64,000 bases of DNA, from positions 1-64,000 of the forward strand of contig SSNU01000215.1 of the NCBI GenBank assembly GCA_012064415.1, in the 5' to 3' direction. The position numbers and the translations under genes are program-made. Source of the stretch: Gyrodactylus bullatarudis (Eukaryota; Platyhelminthes; Monogenea; Gyrodactylidea; Gyrodactylidae). Below, one piece after another: positions 13,101 to 24,858 of this stretch (position 1 is its first letter; every line of letters starts with the position of its first letter). Below the pieces are notes generated by a model that ran no database searches, had not been told where the DNA came from, and saw only the letters and a list, made by a program, of their open reading frames with translations.

Positions 13101-16100
13101 TTAGAAACTTTCATGGGATTCGGAAACATTTTGAGTAATTTAACCCTAGTTTGAAATTTGGAGGTCTATTTTTCATTCTAGGGTTCAAGTGATCTTTCAC
13201 CAACGAGAGAATTTATTCGAAAATTCATTGGTAAAAATTTTCAGTGATTTTCAAAAACGATGTCTCATAAATTTCATTCGATCCGATTAAATAACAATTT
13301 AGATATTTGAGCAAAAACTGAGCCTAAATTTAGCTTCATTTTACAAAACCTAACATGTATAGGAAATAAACCTGGTTTATCTATTCAACTATTACGTAGA
13401 TGAATTTTGTTACATTTTATTATTGATAAGCTTCATAGAAAAAATATCATGATTTTTTCTTGTTTCTGAAAAGTCTAAACATGCCTTAGCAGACTTTGAT
13501 TAAAATTTCCAAAAGAATAGATCATTGGAATAAAAGTAATAAGTAAATTTTATTATTGTGAAAAACTGTCAAAAACTAAAAAATTATTTTTTCATACAGC
13601 ATAAATGGGAAAATTAATTAGAATAGACCTAATAATACAGGGCCAAGATTTAAATTTTAAATTCTTTAGGACTGTAATTAACTTTTCCCATTTAAATATC
13701 GATAGATTGGCCAATGGCAAGTTAACAAGAATGGCCAAAATTATCTAAGTATTAACGGAGTAACTTGGCCAGATAGTAACAACATTCCGCTAAACACAAT
13801 GTTAGAGGCTAAACAATTAATCCGCATTTTAGTTCAACGAGAAGATCCCTTTATTATCTTCAATGAACTCGATGTAAGTTTTAATCCAACTCTAATAACA
13901 CTCGTTTGTTACTTTAGGAAAGAATTAAATAATCTATTTATTCAATAATTCATAAATTGATATACAGTGGACATTTTTATCTAAAATCATAACATATTAT
14001 GAAAGTTTACTTTCCAAATTATAAAATAGATTTGATTGAATAAATTTATGAAAGTATTTAAAACTTTATAATTTAAAAAAGTATTTATTATGATGAATGA
14101 ATAAAACTTTTGAGTATTAGACAAAAAATTACAAATGAATTGTAGATAAACAAAATTATGAAAATTTTCAAAAAAACGTTTTTTACCGATCACAATATTA
14201 TTATGAAAGATGAGTAAAGCAATTTTATTTGGATTTGAATAATGGGATATAAATTTTAAATCATGAAAATTTTAAATAAACGTTTCCAATTACTATACCA
14301 ATAATAGAGTTTTTAAAACAATTTTAATTTTTAAAATGAAATAGAAAATGTTCTAAATTATTACATCATGAAGAAATTTAAAATAACTCGCAGATCATCA
14401 TTACTAAGATGAATCATAGCTCAAACTTATCCGCGAAAATATCTGCTTGCTCTTCACTTGGCTAATTCTGATAAACTAAAAAGGATGTTGAAGGAGTAGT
14501 GTGTACACAATAACAATGGACAAGTTCTATTGTTTGAAATCTTTTTTTTTCAAATTTTCAAAGATATAAGTAGTACGACCTGAGTACCCTTTTAAATACG
14601 CCTTCTTTAATTTCTCCAAATAAATATTAGAAAGAAAACATCTCCGTATTTTAAACATAGTTATACTCAAAAGTAGTTTTGTATTTTTATAAGACACTAA
14701 GAAGAGTATTTTTGCACTGAAAATTATAAATTTTAGTTCAATGAAAAGTGTTGAAATTGTTTGAAAATTTCCAAATTTTGTTTATCTCATTTCAGAAGCA
14801 TTACGAATTATCACATAGATGGTATAAACACAATTATAGGCTGTTTCACTAAATTCAAGAAACTTCATCTAATTTCAGTAAACAATTTCTCGTAAACTAA
14901 GAAGAAAATATATATAGAAACGCATATATCTATATTCATTTCAGGAAGTATGAAATTAATAATTTAAATCTTATTGCTGCTTCTGATGTTTTAATGAAGA
15001 GTGATAAGATTGGAACGTGACACTTTTAGTATCGCGATATGGAAATTCCGCAAATAGTCGAATCGATTTCAATTCAAGTTTGTTCAACATAAATTCTATT
15101 CTTCAGGAATCAAAATTTTTAGCCTGAGTCATGTAGAAAAAATAATTTCAATCTTATAATTTTTAAATAATAAATTTCCATTGTAATATATAATATATCT
15201 AGCCTGAAACTTTTTACCTTGAATTTGAGTTACTATAAAACGTTAAAATGCTAGATAGTAATAAAAATTAAAATACTCCAAACATGGAGTTTTCTAGTAA
15301 AAAACTTAGCTAATATGAATTAGAGCCAGATATTTCAAATAATTTGAATTCAAAGGTATAAGAAATATTCTGTCCTGAAAACCCCTTTTTTGAGAAATTT
15401 TAGAGAGATTAAAAATTTATAAATCTAATAGTTGTTATGAATAATGAAATTAAAATTATTTAGAGAGAATTAAAATGTTCTCGAGAATCTCTGCTTTGTC
15501 GTGTACGCAATGATGAGAGTAATAACCACAAGAAGGCTTGTTGCTCAGGCTTCATGATCAGCTTCCTGATTGAATTAATCAAGGACTTGAACATTAATGT
15601 TGACCTCTATGAATTCCTTGACACATCAGGGTACATAGAAGTGAGAAAACTCTTACAATTTTAATGTTAGTGATCACCTGAGTAAAAATTTTCCAGAATC
15701 AAAAACTCCAGAGCCTTTTTCCAGGAGTTACGACTGGCAAAGCGGATATGGCCTTGGGTCTCGCTCGTCCCTCTTTGGAATCAGTTAAAATTCTAGACTT
15801 TACTGTTCCTATAATGAAAACTGGTCTCGGAGTTCTCGCTGAAAGAGATGACAATGTTTCCATGACCCTCTTATTTGGTAGGTTATTTTTCATAAGATTA
15901 TTCTGAGCACTGGTAAAGATTTTGAATGATGATTTATATGAGTAGAATTTTATTATCTGAGCCGTTTCATTTAATGATTTGATAGATTGATGAATAAGGG
16001 AACCCTGTCTGATCTCAATTTGATTTCTTTATTTAAAATATACACCTAGTTAATATGAGTATTCTCAATCTCGAAGCAGAGCCAGTTTCCCATTTTTTTG

Positions 16101-19100
16101 AACTTTGAATTGAAAATTTTTGCTGATTTCAATATGAGAGAGTGATCAGAAGATGGTTTTTAAGCCTACAATTAGTCATAAAACCGATCATCATCATCAT
16201 GAAAATTTTGATAAATTCGTCATTTTCCAGGTGTCTTTAAATATTATGTTAAAATTTCACCGATGTTCAAGCAGAAAAATGATTAAAATTTTAACACGAT
16301 GATATATTCATCAATATTCCCACTTATTAATCAGTAGATAGACTCTTCACAGCCAGTCCTAGAAACTACAGAGTGATAGAGTTTATTCTTTAATGAATTC
16401 TTGATCAGCAAATTGTATTTGATCAATTTGAATTTTTATTATTTTCTCAAGTTAAAAAAACCTCTAAATTGAGAATATCTCATGTTTTAACCAAATAATG
16501 CTAATTAGAATTAATACAGTGTAATGTGAAATCAATTTATCGAAAAATTCATTCTGTGTTTTGTTTACAGGTTCCATTGATCTTAATTTTTATATTCAGT
16601 TAAATTCTTTATTAATACTGTAGCTGAAAAAGGAAAAACAAACTGAACTAAATTCAGGTAAAATAAATATACAAGTTTATGCAGAATTCTATTCATAATT
16701 AGTAAATCTGGGGGAAGAATTATCTCAATGTTTGGTCGACAATAATTGAAATAAAGATAATAAAATATTTTTCTATCAAGCATACTGAAAAAAGGATGAA
16801 AACCTAAATGTTCTTAAACTAATTGTATTCAAATGAGGTAAATGTTTTAGAAAATTAATTCCAAAATTACCACAAAAGGTGAAGATTTTCATCTAGTCAT
16901 AATTCAAATCGAGCTGTTATCGATTCCTTATAAAGCTAGTTGACATGAAGAATCTTCATTGAAGATGAGAATTTACTATTTTTGCAAAAAACTCGATATT
17001 TTTCTCCAGATTCACAGAAAATAATAATTTTTTGAACTCTAAATGGAATGAGCTAATAAGTTGTTGATATTCAAAAAAAAATGCTGAAAAAATTCAACCT
17101 AACCAAAATTAGGCCGATTTTTCGATTTCGAAAACCCACAAAATTTTCAAGTCTAAGTGGGCAACCATCGATGGATAGATACGTTAGGAGGAAACAATGA
17201 TCCTGGAGACAGAGAACCAATTGAATTGAAATCCCTCCTTCCCCTTGTGCTCTATTGTGCTCAAATCCGATTGAACCAATCAGAGGATTTTATTAAACAT
17301 TTTATCTGTTTTAAAATTGTATATATATCTAGCCGGTGTAAGAGTCTGATGAGATCCGGTGAAATATAAGCTTTATCACTAAATATTCACTTGTCTTCTA
17401 AATCCTTACAATATGAATTCTTCATTGGAAACAAATAATTTTTTGAACTCTAAATGGAATGAGCTAATAAGTTGTTGATATTCAAAACAAAGCTGAAAAA
17501 ATTCAACCTAACCAAAATTAGGCCGATTTTTCGATTTCGAAAACCCACAAAATTTTTCATATTTTCAAGTCTATATCAACAACTTATTAGCTCATTCCAT
17601 TTAGAGTTCAAAAAATTATTATTTTCTGTGAATCTGGAGAAAAATATCGAGTTTTTTGTAAAAATAGTAAATTCTCATCTTCAATGAAGATTCTTCATGT
17701 CAACTAGCTTTATAAGGAATCGATAACAGCTCGATTTGAATTATGACTACATGAAACAGGTACGATATGACACATCCTGAATAATAAAAATTTTCGAGAT
17801 ATTTATTTACCGATTTCTTAAAGCGTCCTTTAATGTATCAAGAGTAACAATACTATTTTTTGCGGTGTGTCAAACATTCTTCTAATGACATTTCTTTTGA
17901 TTGAAACATGTTTGAAGTTTAACTAGATTTCATAAGTATACCAAACCTGTATAAAAAAATCTACTTTTTTCGACATTATCATGTTCAATTGTCAATTTGA
18001 TTTATAATCTTTGTCGCTTCGACAAAGAAAAGTTGAAATTTTCTACTCCTACAAGAGTATTCGAATTGATTTTGTTGGATTAGGTTAGGTTACAAAAATA
18101 ATAAAAGAAATTAGAATTAAAAAATATGAAAAATGGGAATTTATTATTACAAAATAAATTCCTCCTCGAAAAGTAATAATTTCGGCTGATCTGAGATAAG
18201 TCAACATTGGCGGCTTTTGATCCAAAAACAGGTTATCTTTGTAGCTCTAGCAGATAGAGTTCAGGTGATTGCATATTTGAATTCTAGAGGTATGATTCCT
18301 CGATAATAGTAATCTTATTTTTTATCTATGACCCTGGGAAGTGGGTGTTCGAAAAAAACGTTTTATACAAAAATTAATTTATTGATTAAAATCAATTCTC
18401 TTAAGTAAAGTACGATTTTAAGGAATGATAAAGCCAAGATCTTTGCAAATTCCAGGAGATTAATAAGTTTCCTGTCGAATGGGGGGGGGGGGGGTAAACG
18501 AATTATTTTCTAAGGTTTAAATAAATAATAATGAGTTGCTAAAAGGATTTGTGATAGAATTAACCCAGTGGCACTTTGAGGGTTAATTTTCAAAAATGCC
18601 AAAAAATAAATTATTTCTTAAGTTCATAAATAATTCAAACTATCTCTAACTTGCGCTGATATAGTTTATCAAAGAAATCAAGAATTTCTAAAATTGCCGA
18701 CATTGATGTGTTGAAACTGATTTATTATTAAATAAAATTTGTTTTTTTCTAGAGTATCAAGTCTAAGCTAGTCGATACGAGGATGGGAATTAAGGACTTT
18801 TAAGATTATATGAGGTAAATTTGATTTCCTTGACTAATCGGAATCTTGAAATTATGATCATTCATTCAATTTAAAGTCAATGAAAATTTTCAGCTCAATT
18901 TTAAAATCGATTAATTCCAAAATTCACAAAAGAAGAGAATTTATTTTTATTTCAAAAAACTCAATATACATTCCTCTATATGTATTTCTCTGGAAAGTCA
19001 GGAAGGATTTTTTTTTCTCGAATTCCATAATAAAAATGAGCCAATAAGTTGTTGAAATAAAAAAAATCCTGAAAAATTCAATCTGACCAAAATTGGGCTG

Positions 19101-22100
19101 TTTTTTTTGGAATCTGAAAATGCACAAAATTTCAACTCGTTCAACATTCGAATCCAAATTTTTTTCGATTTCAAAGATTTGAAGCAGCTAAATGCAGATA
19201 TTTGAGACCAACATTAGACAAAGAATTCGAGTTCGGCTGCAGAAATTCACAGAAATTGGTCATTATTGTGGGAAATCGAAAAATTTGAATTTATTGAATA
19301 TCACAAAGGGGGATAATCCAAAATTTAAATGTTTAACTTTTTCTTGAAAACAGTAGATTCCTCTCTACCTCCACGGCTCAATTCGAATTCTTTGTCTCGA
19401 ATATCTGCATTTAACTGCTTCAAATCTCAATTAGCTCTAAATTTAACTGAATTTAGGAAAAGAGTTGAAATTTTCATTGGGGTTATTTTTGGAATTAACC
19501 CTTATATGGCTGAGCTTGTTCATTCCAGTAAAAACCATGATACTTGGTAAAAATGGCGAAATTATCAAGCTTATGTGTCATTGGACATAGCGAAAAGAAT
19601 TCCTCTTAGTAGTTCAAATTAATTTTATATGGAGTTTAATAAAACTATACGAAATGAATCGTATGATATATATATATTAGATTTTTATTTGAAAAAGTTA
19701 GTAAAATAGTTATGATTATCTGGTACATAAATTGAAATAATAGGAATAATCTTGGAGATCTTTAGATTTTTAAAAGCATCAAAATTAAGTTGAATTCTTT
19801 GTCTTAAGGGATGAAGCGTTGTAAGAAGGATCGTAAAACCTCTAGAGGAGCGAAGGTGTTAATTTCGATTGACAGTAGGCGGGATTTTGTGATAGAGTAC
19901 AACAGAAAATGCGATTCTTCTCAGCCAGATGGGGTAGAGATCAGCCCTGGCTTGAAGTTGTTTATATGAGAAACGGTCAAAACATGAACGGAGCAATTGA
20001 AATTAAAGGTTCTCAGTTTTCTTAATTATTCCGGCAGGGAGGTTGGATAGGAGGAAGGCTCCATAGTCCAGATGGGGTAGTATGCACCGCAAACTGGGGG
20101 AGAAAACAAATTTTCCAAGTATTTAATTTGAAAAATAACTTTTACTTCATAGATCCATTAGATTACAAGATTTGGATATTGCTCCTGATCATCTCTGTAC
20201 ACTTGGTTGCTTTCATTCAATATTTGTTTGAACGTACAATATCAGAACAAAAGGATGCAAATAGCTCAGATAAAATAGAAACGCCAAGATCAATTTGGAT
20301 AACATGGTCCATCTTTTTTGGTTCTATTATCAATGATGAAATACCTCGAACTAAAACTGCCAAGTTTTTATCGATACTGTGGGCTCTATTTAGTGTTTTA
20401 TTCCTTGCTAATTATACCGCAACCTTTGCTGCCAACATGTCAACGAATGAGGAAATTATTTCAACTATTGAAAACCAAACTGTAAGTTCTAAAAGTGCCA
20501 TCTTTTTCAATGTTCAAATCAAAATTTATGTTTATCTATTACTACGTTATTACTGGTTTTCTAGCTCAATCTAACTGTTTGAAACTCAAGTTTTTCATAT
20601 TCATTTCTATCCAATTTATCAAAAAAAAGTTTCACAAGAGATGATTTTACAGAATTTGCTTAAGAAATATTTGTATCTGTTGAAAAAAGTACATTTCTAG
20701 TTTTTAGTTTTTAAATTCTAATAATAATCATTTATGCATTAATTCTCTTGGAAATTTTTTCAGAGATTTTCATTCTAAAGAAACTTGGCTTTCTTTATAT
20801 GTCCCTCACTTATGAGTATATTGTATAATTTTCTAGTCTTTTAAAACCCGTTTAAGACCTGATCAAGGTCAATTAGGGGGAGATCTCGTTTGAAGAATTA
20901 TTGAAGTAAAAGTTATTGAGATAGCTTTCAGAAATCAAATGCCCAAAATATTTTTCAATTTTTCTCTCTTATGGCTTCAATGGGGTTAAAAAGAGAAATA
21001 TTCATGAGATGTTTTTTATTAGAATGATTTATTTTTTCCATCAAGTTTCTAGAGAATATTGCTTCAGCAACAAAGCTAGGAATGATTGCAAACTCGGTCT
21101 CTGAGCAATTAATCAGTAAACAATATGCAGAAGTTTACAACTACAAAAGCATGGTCAAGATTTCTTCCCTATCCATGGCGATGAAGTTATTAAAAAGCAA
21201 GTAAGTTGAAAATGATTATTTTTAAACAAACTGTTAGTAAGCAGTTCATTTGATTATATCCAGTGACTACAAGTGAAACTTTCATGGAACTTCCTTATTT
21301 ATAAAAAATATTGCCTACTAAAAATCAACTTAGGAATAAATTTGATCAAATTATTAATAGTTTAGGAATTCTCATATTATAACAACAACACAGCACTTTT
21401 ATTTTGATCTAATGAAAAGCTGATTTGAAATTTGCGAATCGTATTCAGTTCAGAAGATATTCGCGATAAAAGAAAAATCCCTATTATTACCGGAGTCACT
21501 AAATAATCGAAATCAATTGTAGTGAAATTTACTGATGGTCCTACAATCCATGTATCAATTAATACAAGATTAAATTCTGCATCGATTTTGAGGTCAGATT
21601 CATAATCAGAAAAATCTTGTTTTAATAAAATATCCTCTCTCGTAATTAATCTGAGTTCATACTTTTACAAAAATTTTTCAAATGAAAAATATGGTCATTT
21701 TTCAAATTTCAACTTGGCGCCAAAATTCCATTTCTTCGAACATTGAACCGAGTTTTTTCCTTCAACTGGTAAAAGTGGACAACATGAGTAGGATTCCAAA
21801 AAATCTTTAAAAAATTCGAGTTCTTGGTGAACATATCGAGATTTCCGTAAAAATCATAGATTCCCAACCTCATATCAATTGGCTTTATTTTTGTTTGACA
21901 AACAGTAATCAAAAAAATTAATCTTCAGTAAAAAATTATTTTCGATCGATTTCAAATGTAAAAAAATAGAAAAGTTTGTGTTTTCTTTCTAAAAATTACA
22001 ATGGAAAATTTCAAAACAATGCTCATTGCTATGATTTCCGTTTATAATTCACAATTTTGTCAATTTTCATTAGAGATTTGTTTTCTTTGAATGAATTTTA

Positions 22101-24858
22101 CAATCTTTTTATTTCCAGAGAACTCGAAATGATTTTGTATGATTCTAAAGTACTCCAATTCAAGGCTTCGACTGATGCAAAATGTGAATTGATCTTAACC
22201 AAGAATTCAATCCTCAATTTTGATTATATAATTGCATTACAAAAGAACAGCATTTGGAGAGATAAACTAAATAAGAGAATCGTTGATTATCAGAGGAACG
22301 GCCTCATTGACGCTTGGGAGAAGAAATGGTTTCCCAATAATTGCAATAAGCAATTTATCAGAAAATTTCGTCCCTTAACAGTTAAGAATTTTGCCATTCT
22401 CTTTCTAATTCTTCTGATTGGCGTGTTAGCCTGCTTCATTGTATTATTTTTTGAAGTCATCTTTTACAAGAATTCCAAACGTTCTTACACAATCAGTGAG
22501 AATAGAAATCTTGAAGAAAAAGTAAGCATTGTCTGAATTTTACTTTAGTTGAGTTTTAAAATATTAATTTTCCCTATAAATTTTCCATCTATAGTGCGTA
22601 TGAATGCGATTATTTTGGAAATTATCTCATTTAGTTAGTTTGGGCTTGAGTTTTTTCATATGGAAATCCTACTCTGAAGTTGGCAAAGCTTTTTTTGGTC
22701 AAATATTTTTCCCTTCTTAGGTTTTCATAGAAAAATTTCTCCTGATTCAATATTTACCACTAAGCCCATTTGTTCATATCGCATGACTAAAATTGAAAAT
22801 GAAAACCGGGTCAAGCACCAAAACTGAGAAGTAGTAAGCTATAAATTATAGCCTTTAATCATCCCTGCTATTTTTTTTCAAATTGTCCATTTAAAATAGA
22901 TTTCGACTATAAAGTTCATGAATATATCAGTTCTCTCTTAACTCTAAAAATTAGTTTCATTATTTGTATTATCACATTGTCTTATAAAATCTATTCATTT
23001 TTAGGAAGCAAAGAGAACAGAAGAATTGAACATTGAAGAATTGAATGGGCCTGGAGAGAAACAGCCAAAAGAGAAATCAGTCCGAATAAATGATGAGTAC
23101 AATCAATTGAAGAGAGAAATTGACCAGATGAAAAAACTACTGATGGAAAAATGTCAGGAAGTGGAAATGTACAAGGCTTTTAGTAGAAAGTATGTTTTAA
23201 GTTTGTATTTTAATTCAAAAAATGTTTACACGATTTCATTTTTTTAGTTTTAAATTAAACGAAGTTTATTTTAATTTTAAAGATGATTAACCTCCGATTT
23301 TATCTAAGCAATAGAATAATTCATAAGGAAAGGTGATGCCAAGTTTGTTAAACAAAAACTTACAAAAATTAATCTTTCTGATTTATCGTTCTTATGTGCG
23401 TCTTTGAGTATTTCTCTGTATTACTAAGGGTGTCTCAATCCTTTCAGGTACGAGTCTATTTAATAAATATGAATTCATTCATATTCGGAATCAGAATGAA
23501 TTATGGATGAATAATAAAATCTTTTCATAAAAAAATTTTTCCGACACTTTTCAATACATTTTTCCAATTTACTTTCAAGTGACCGCACGAGTAATTTCAA
23601 GATTTTTTGAATAAATAAGGTGAATTTAGTCAATTCTGATGATATATTTTTTGGCCCAACTTTTTTCGGGAAGAATCAGTTTAATGATGTTTAACTTTTA
23701 GTTATGCAGGATCTTTATTTCTCTAAAAAATTTTAGATTTAATATTTTGGCCCACATAAGGGACATGAAGAACTTGCATTTAATAGATATATGCATGCCT
23801 TCAATCTTCTTCTCATCAGCATATTATTTTTCTGATTCCACAGTTATTGAGAGGATTTAAGCCAAAATACATACAGAAAGTGAAATCCAGAGAAAAATAT
23901 TTCAACAGGTGAAAGTTCTATAAAGTGAGGAAAGATTTATTGAAACTCATGTGTTCCTCGTTTATATAGGGCCAATTTCACTCGAATATCATGTGATTTT
24001 TTGATCATACTGTACATGTGAAAGTAGAAATGATTCAGAACAATCGATGTTTATCATTAATTACAATTATCTTAAGCCTTTTATTAAAAGTAAACTAAAT
24101 AGTCTAATTTCTTGAAACAATGTTTGATTTGAGAAGAAGCATTAATAGATATCAATTATATAAATTCCTAATAGCATTTAGCTATTTTCTCACATGTTGA
24201 AATTTATGCAAAATTTTGATGGCTTAAATATGTGGTGGTTAAAATAAAAGTTTTGATATTATAATTTTTTATCTAATCATTCATACTGATCAGATTTATA
24301 AATTTTCTACGAATGTAAAAAGGCTAAATTTTTAGGAACAGCTGAAACTAAATTGAAATCATTACTGTGCTCAATCTGATAATTGTTTCTGTCTTTTGAT
24401 GAAAGGAATGATTTGTAACTGACCACTCAGTCTTTTTCGTTTTCCTCTCGTTGTTGGGCGGCCTTTTCCTCTTCTTTTGTCACTAATTACAGGTTGGCTT
24501 ATAATTTGATTATCGACTACTGTCAACTTCTCGTTTTTAAGACTTAACTTGGTATTTTTTTCTGTATCTAAATTCTAATCTAGGTATCAATATTCTTTCT
24601 AGGTCCAATGGGAATCAGCTTCCTATGAATGGTTTTCGAGAGGAGAATGCATCCATCTTAAGAAAGACAATCGATCCCTCACAAAATACCCATCGGATAA
24701 GGAAGAAGACAAATCATGTTAAACTGCTGTTCGATGAGAATAAGAGCAAACCGAATCATGAAGAATTATCGATCCTCCTGAGCGTAGCCCAAGACCAGTG
24801 TAAAAAGAAGATTAACAAACAAAAGACTGAAAAACTCGAGAAAGAGTCGAGTGTCTAA
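1165..24858 (+). CDS. NMDA-type ionotropic glutamate receptor subunit, divergent (12 exons, 5' end outside window)
   Basis: Exons: 1165-1317, 2441-2607, 9723-9915, 12921-13050, 13706-13873, 15464-15640, 15697-15877, 20153-20481, 21046-21200, 22119-22521, 23005-23189, 24603-24858. All join in frame at GT-AG sites and give 831 visible residues plus stop. The first four exons resemble the end of an amino-terminal domain. Exons 5-7 are ligand-binding lobe S1, including the NMDA-type CC-x-GF motif. Exon 8 holds M1, the re-entrant M2 pore loop and M3 with NYTATFAA in place of SYTANLAA. Exons 9-10 are lobe S2 (YDSKV, keeping the ligand-contact Asp) and M4. Exons 11-12 are a charged cytoplasmic tail with a possible coiled coil (23092-23180). 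The family forms tetrameric cation channels at synapses. The S1 Arg that binds the ligand carboxylate aligns with Ser here, and the pore N-site aligns with Gly, so ligand and permeation may be unusual. The signal peptide and start codon lie upstream of the window. Confidence 0.9.
1318..2440. repeat. Intron with foldback repeat, family A
   Basis: This intron of the receptor gene contains an imperfect inverted repeat (about 1425-2010). Its arms share the tract GAAGCAGTTAAATGCAGATA near 1667 and its complement near 1905. The outer arm begins like other family A copies (TTGACATGAAGATAAGAATT). No coding sequence is recognised; the short reading frame at 2009-2209 is not supported. Confidence 0.6.
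5033..5244. mobile_element. piggyBac-like MITE (212 bp) with TTAA target duplication
   Basis: Terminal inverted repeats CCCTTTCGGTGCC and GGCACCGAAAGGG are flanked on both sides by TTAA (5029-5032 and 5245-5248). TTAA duplication plus a CCC-starting terminus is typical of the piggyBac superfamily. There is no transposase reading frame, so this is a non-autonomous copy inside a receptor-gene intron. A related copy in the opposite orientation lies at about 53816-54006. Confidence 0.75.
6786..7541. repeat. Complete foldback element, family A (about 756 bp)
   Basis: Long inverted repeat. The left arm starts AAAGCTAGTTGACATGAAGA and the right arm ends with its near-complement, TTCATGTCAATTAGGTTT. 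The arms are roughly 250-300 nt and near-perfect through the outer part, including matching tracts about TTTTTTGGATTCCACTA. Partial family A copies occur at about 1425-2010, 7626-7990, 16894-17749, 19000-19430, 55626-55700, 57600-57705 and 62560-62610. No protein-coding capacity is apparent. It behaves as a MITE-type or foldback transposon. Confidence 0.7.
7992..8100. mobile_element. Short piggyBac-like terminus pair
   Basis: TTAACCCTGGAACGACATTT near 7994 is mirrored by AAATGTCGTTCTTAA near 8096. The TTAA flanks and CCC-type end resemble a very short non-autonomous piggyBac-like element. It sits next to a partial family A repeat. Confidence 0.4.
10280..10935. repeat. Near-perfect palindrome, family B (about 656 bp)
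   Basis: The arms 10280-10580 and about 10620-10935 are nearly exact reverse complements. The outer ends carry AGCTATTCTCGATGAATTTG and its complement, and a roughly 40-nt centre separates the arms. It lies in the 7.1 to 3.0 kb intron series of the receptor gene. Diverged copies (the TCATGATTTTTACAAA-type arm) occur near 3420-3560, 21665-21895, 25100-25660, 26090-27050, 34720-35045, 54070-54150, 58560-58860 and 60640-60880. No coding content is recognised. Confidence 0.8.
12000..12728. repeat. Dispersed repeat family D with poly-G tract, copy 1
   Basis: Shares long stretches with 18210-18592: the tract GTTCAGGCGATTGCATATTT, the following GAGGTATGATTCCTCGATAA, a G homopolymer preceded by CGAATGG and followed by TAAACGA, and a terminus ending in AGGGTTAA. 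The AGGGTTAA end suggests a piggyBac-type family. No open reading frame is evident. Confidence 0.5.
16894..17749. repeat. Foldback element, family A, with extended arms and an internal insertion
   Basis: The arms extend outward beyond the usual family A end: TAGTCATAATTCAAATCGAG at 16894 is mirrored at the right end, about 17730-17749. Inside the right half, the tract around AATTTTTTGAACTCTAAATG at about 17021 is repeated directly at 17440, around a non-matching block (about 17155-17430). The short frames at 17157-17369 and 17472-17687 are repeat-derived and not supported as genes. Confidence 0.65.
18210..18592. repeat. Dispersed repeat family D with poly-G tract, copy 2
   Basis: Second copy of the element at 12000-12728. 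It has the same CGAATGG plus G-homopolymer plus TAAACGA core and an AGGGTTAA-type end. It is shorter than copy 1, with an internal deletion. Confidence 0.5.
19800..20112 (-). pseudogene. LINE reverse-transcriptase C-terminal fragment (decayed)
   Basis: This stretch is less AT-rich than its surroundings. On the minus strand it reads LPHLDYGAFLLSNLPAG, then a stop, then DLYPIWLRRIAFSVVLYHK. This resembles the region after the catalytic domain of non-LTR retrotransposon reverse transcriptases (the PHLDY block and LRR block). Two in-frame stops show it is dead. It ends about 40 nt before the receptor exon at 20153 that carries M1-M3, in antisense orientation to that gene. Confidence 0.55.

Noticed and set aside
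15699..15893. Minus-strand frame of 64 codons
   Set aside because: It is a shadow of receptor exon 15697-15877.
17157..17687. Two plus-strand frames in the 17 kb region
   Set aside because: They lie within a foldback repeat and its internal insertion; no protein family fits.
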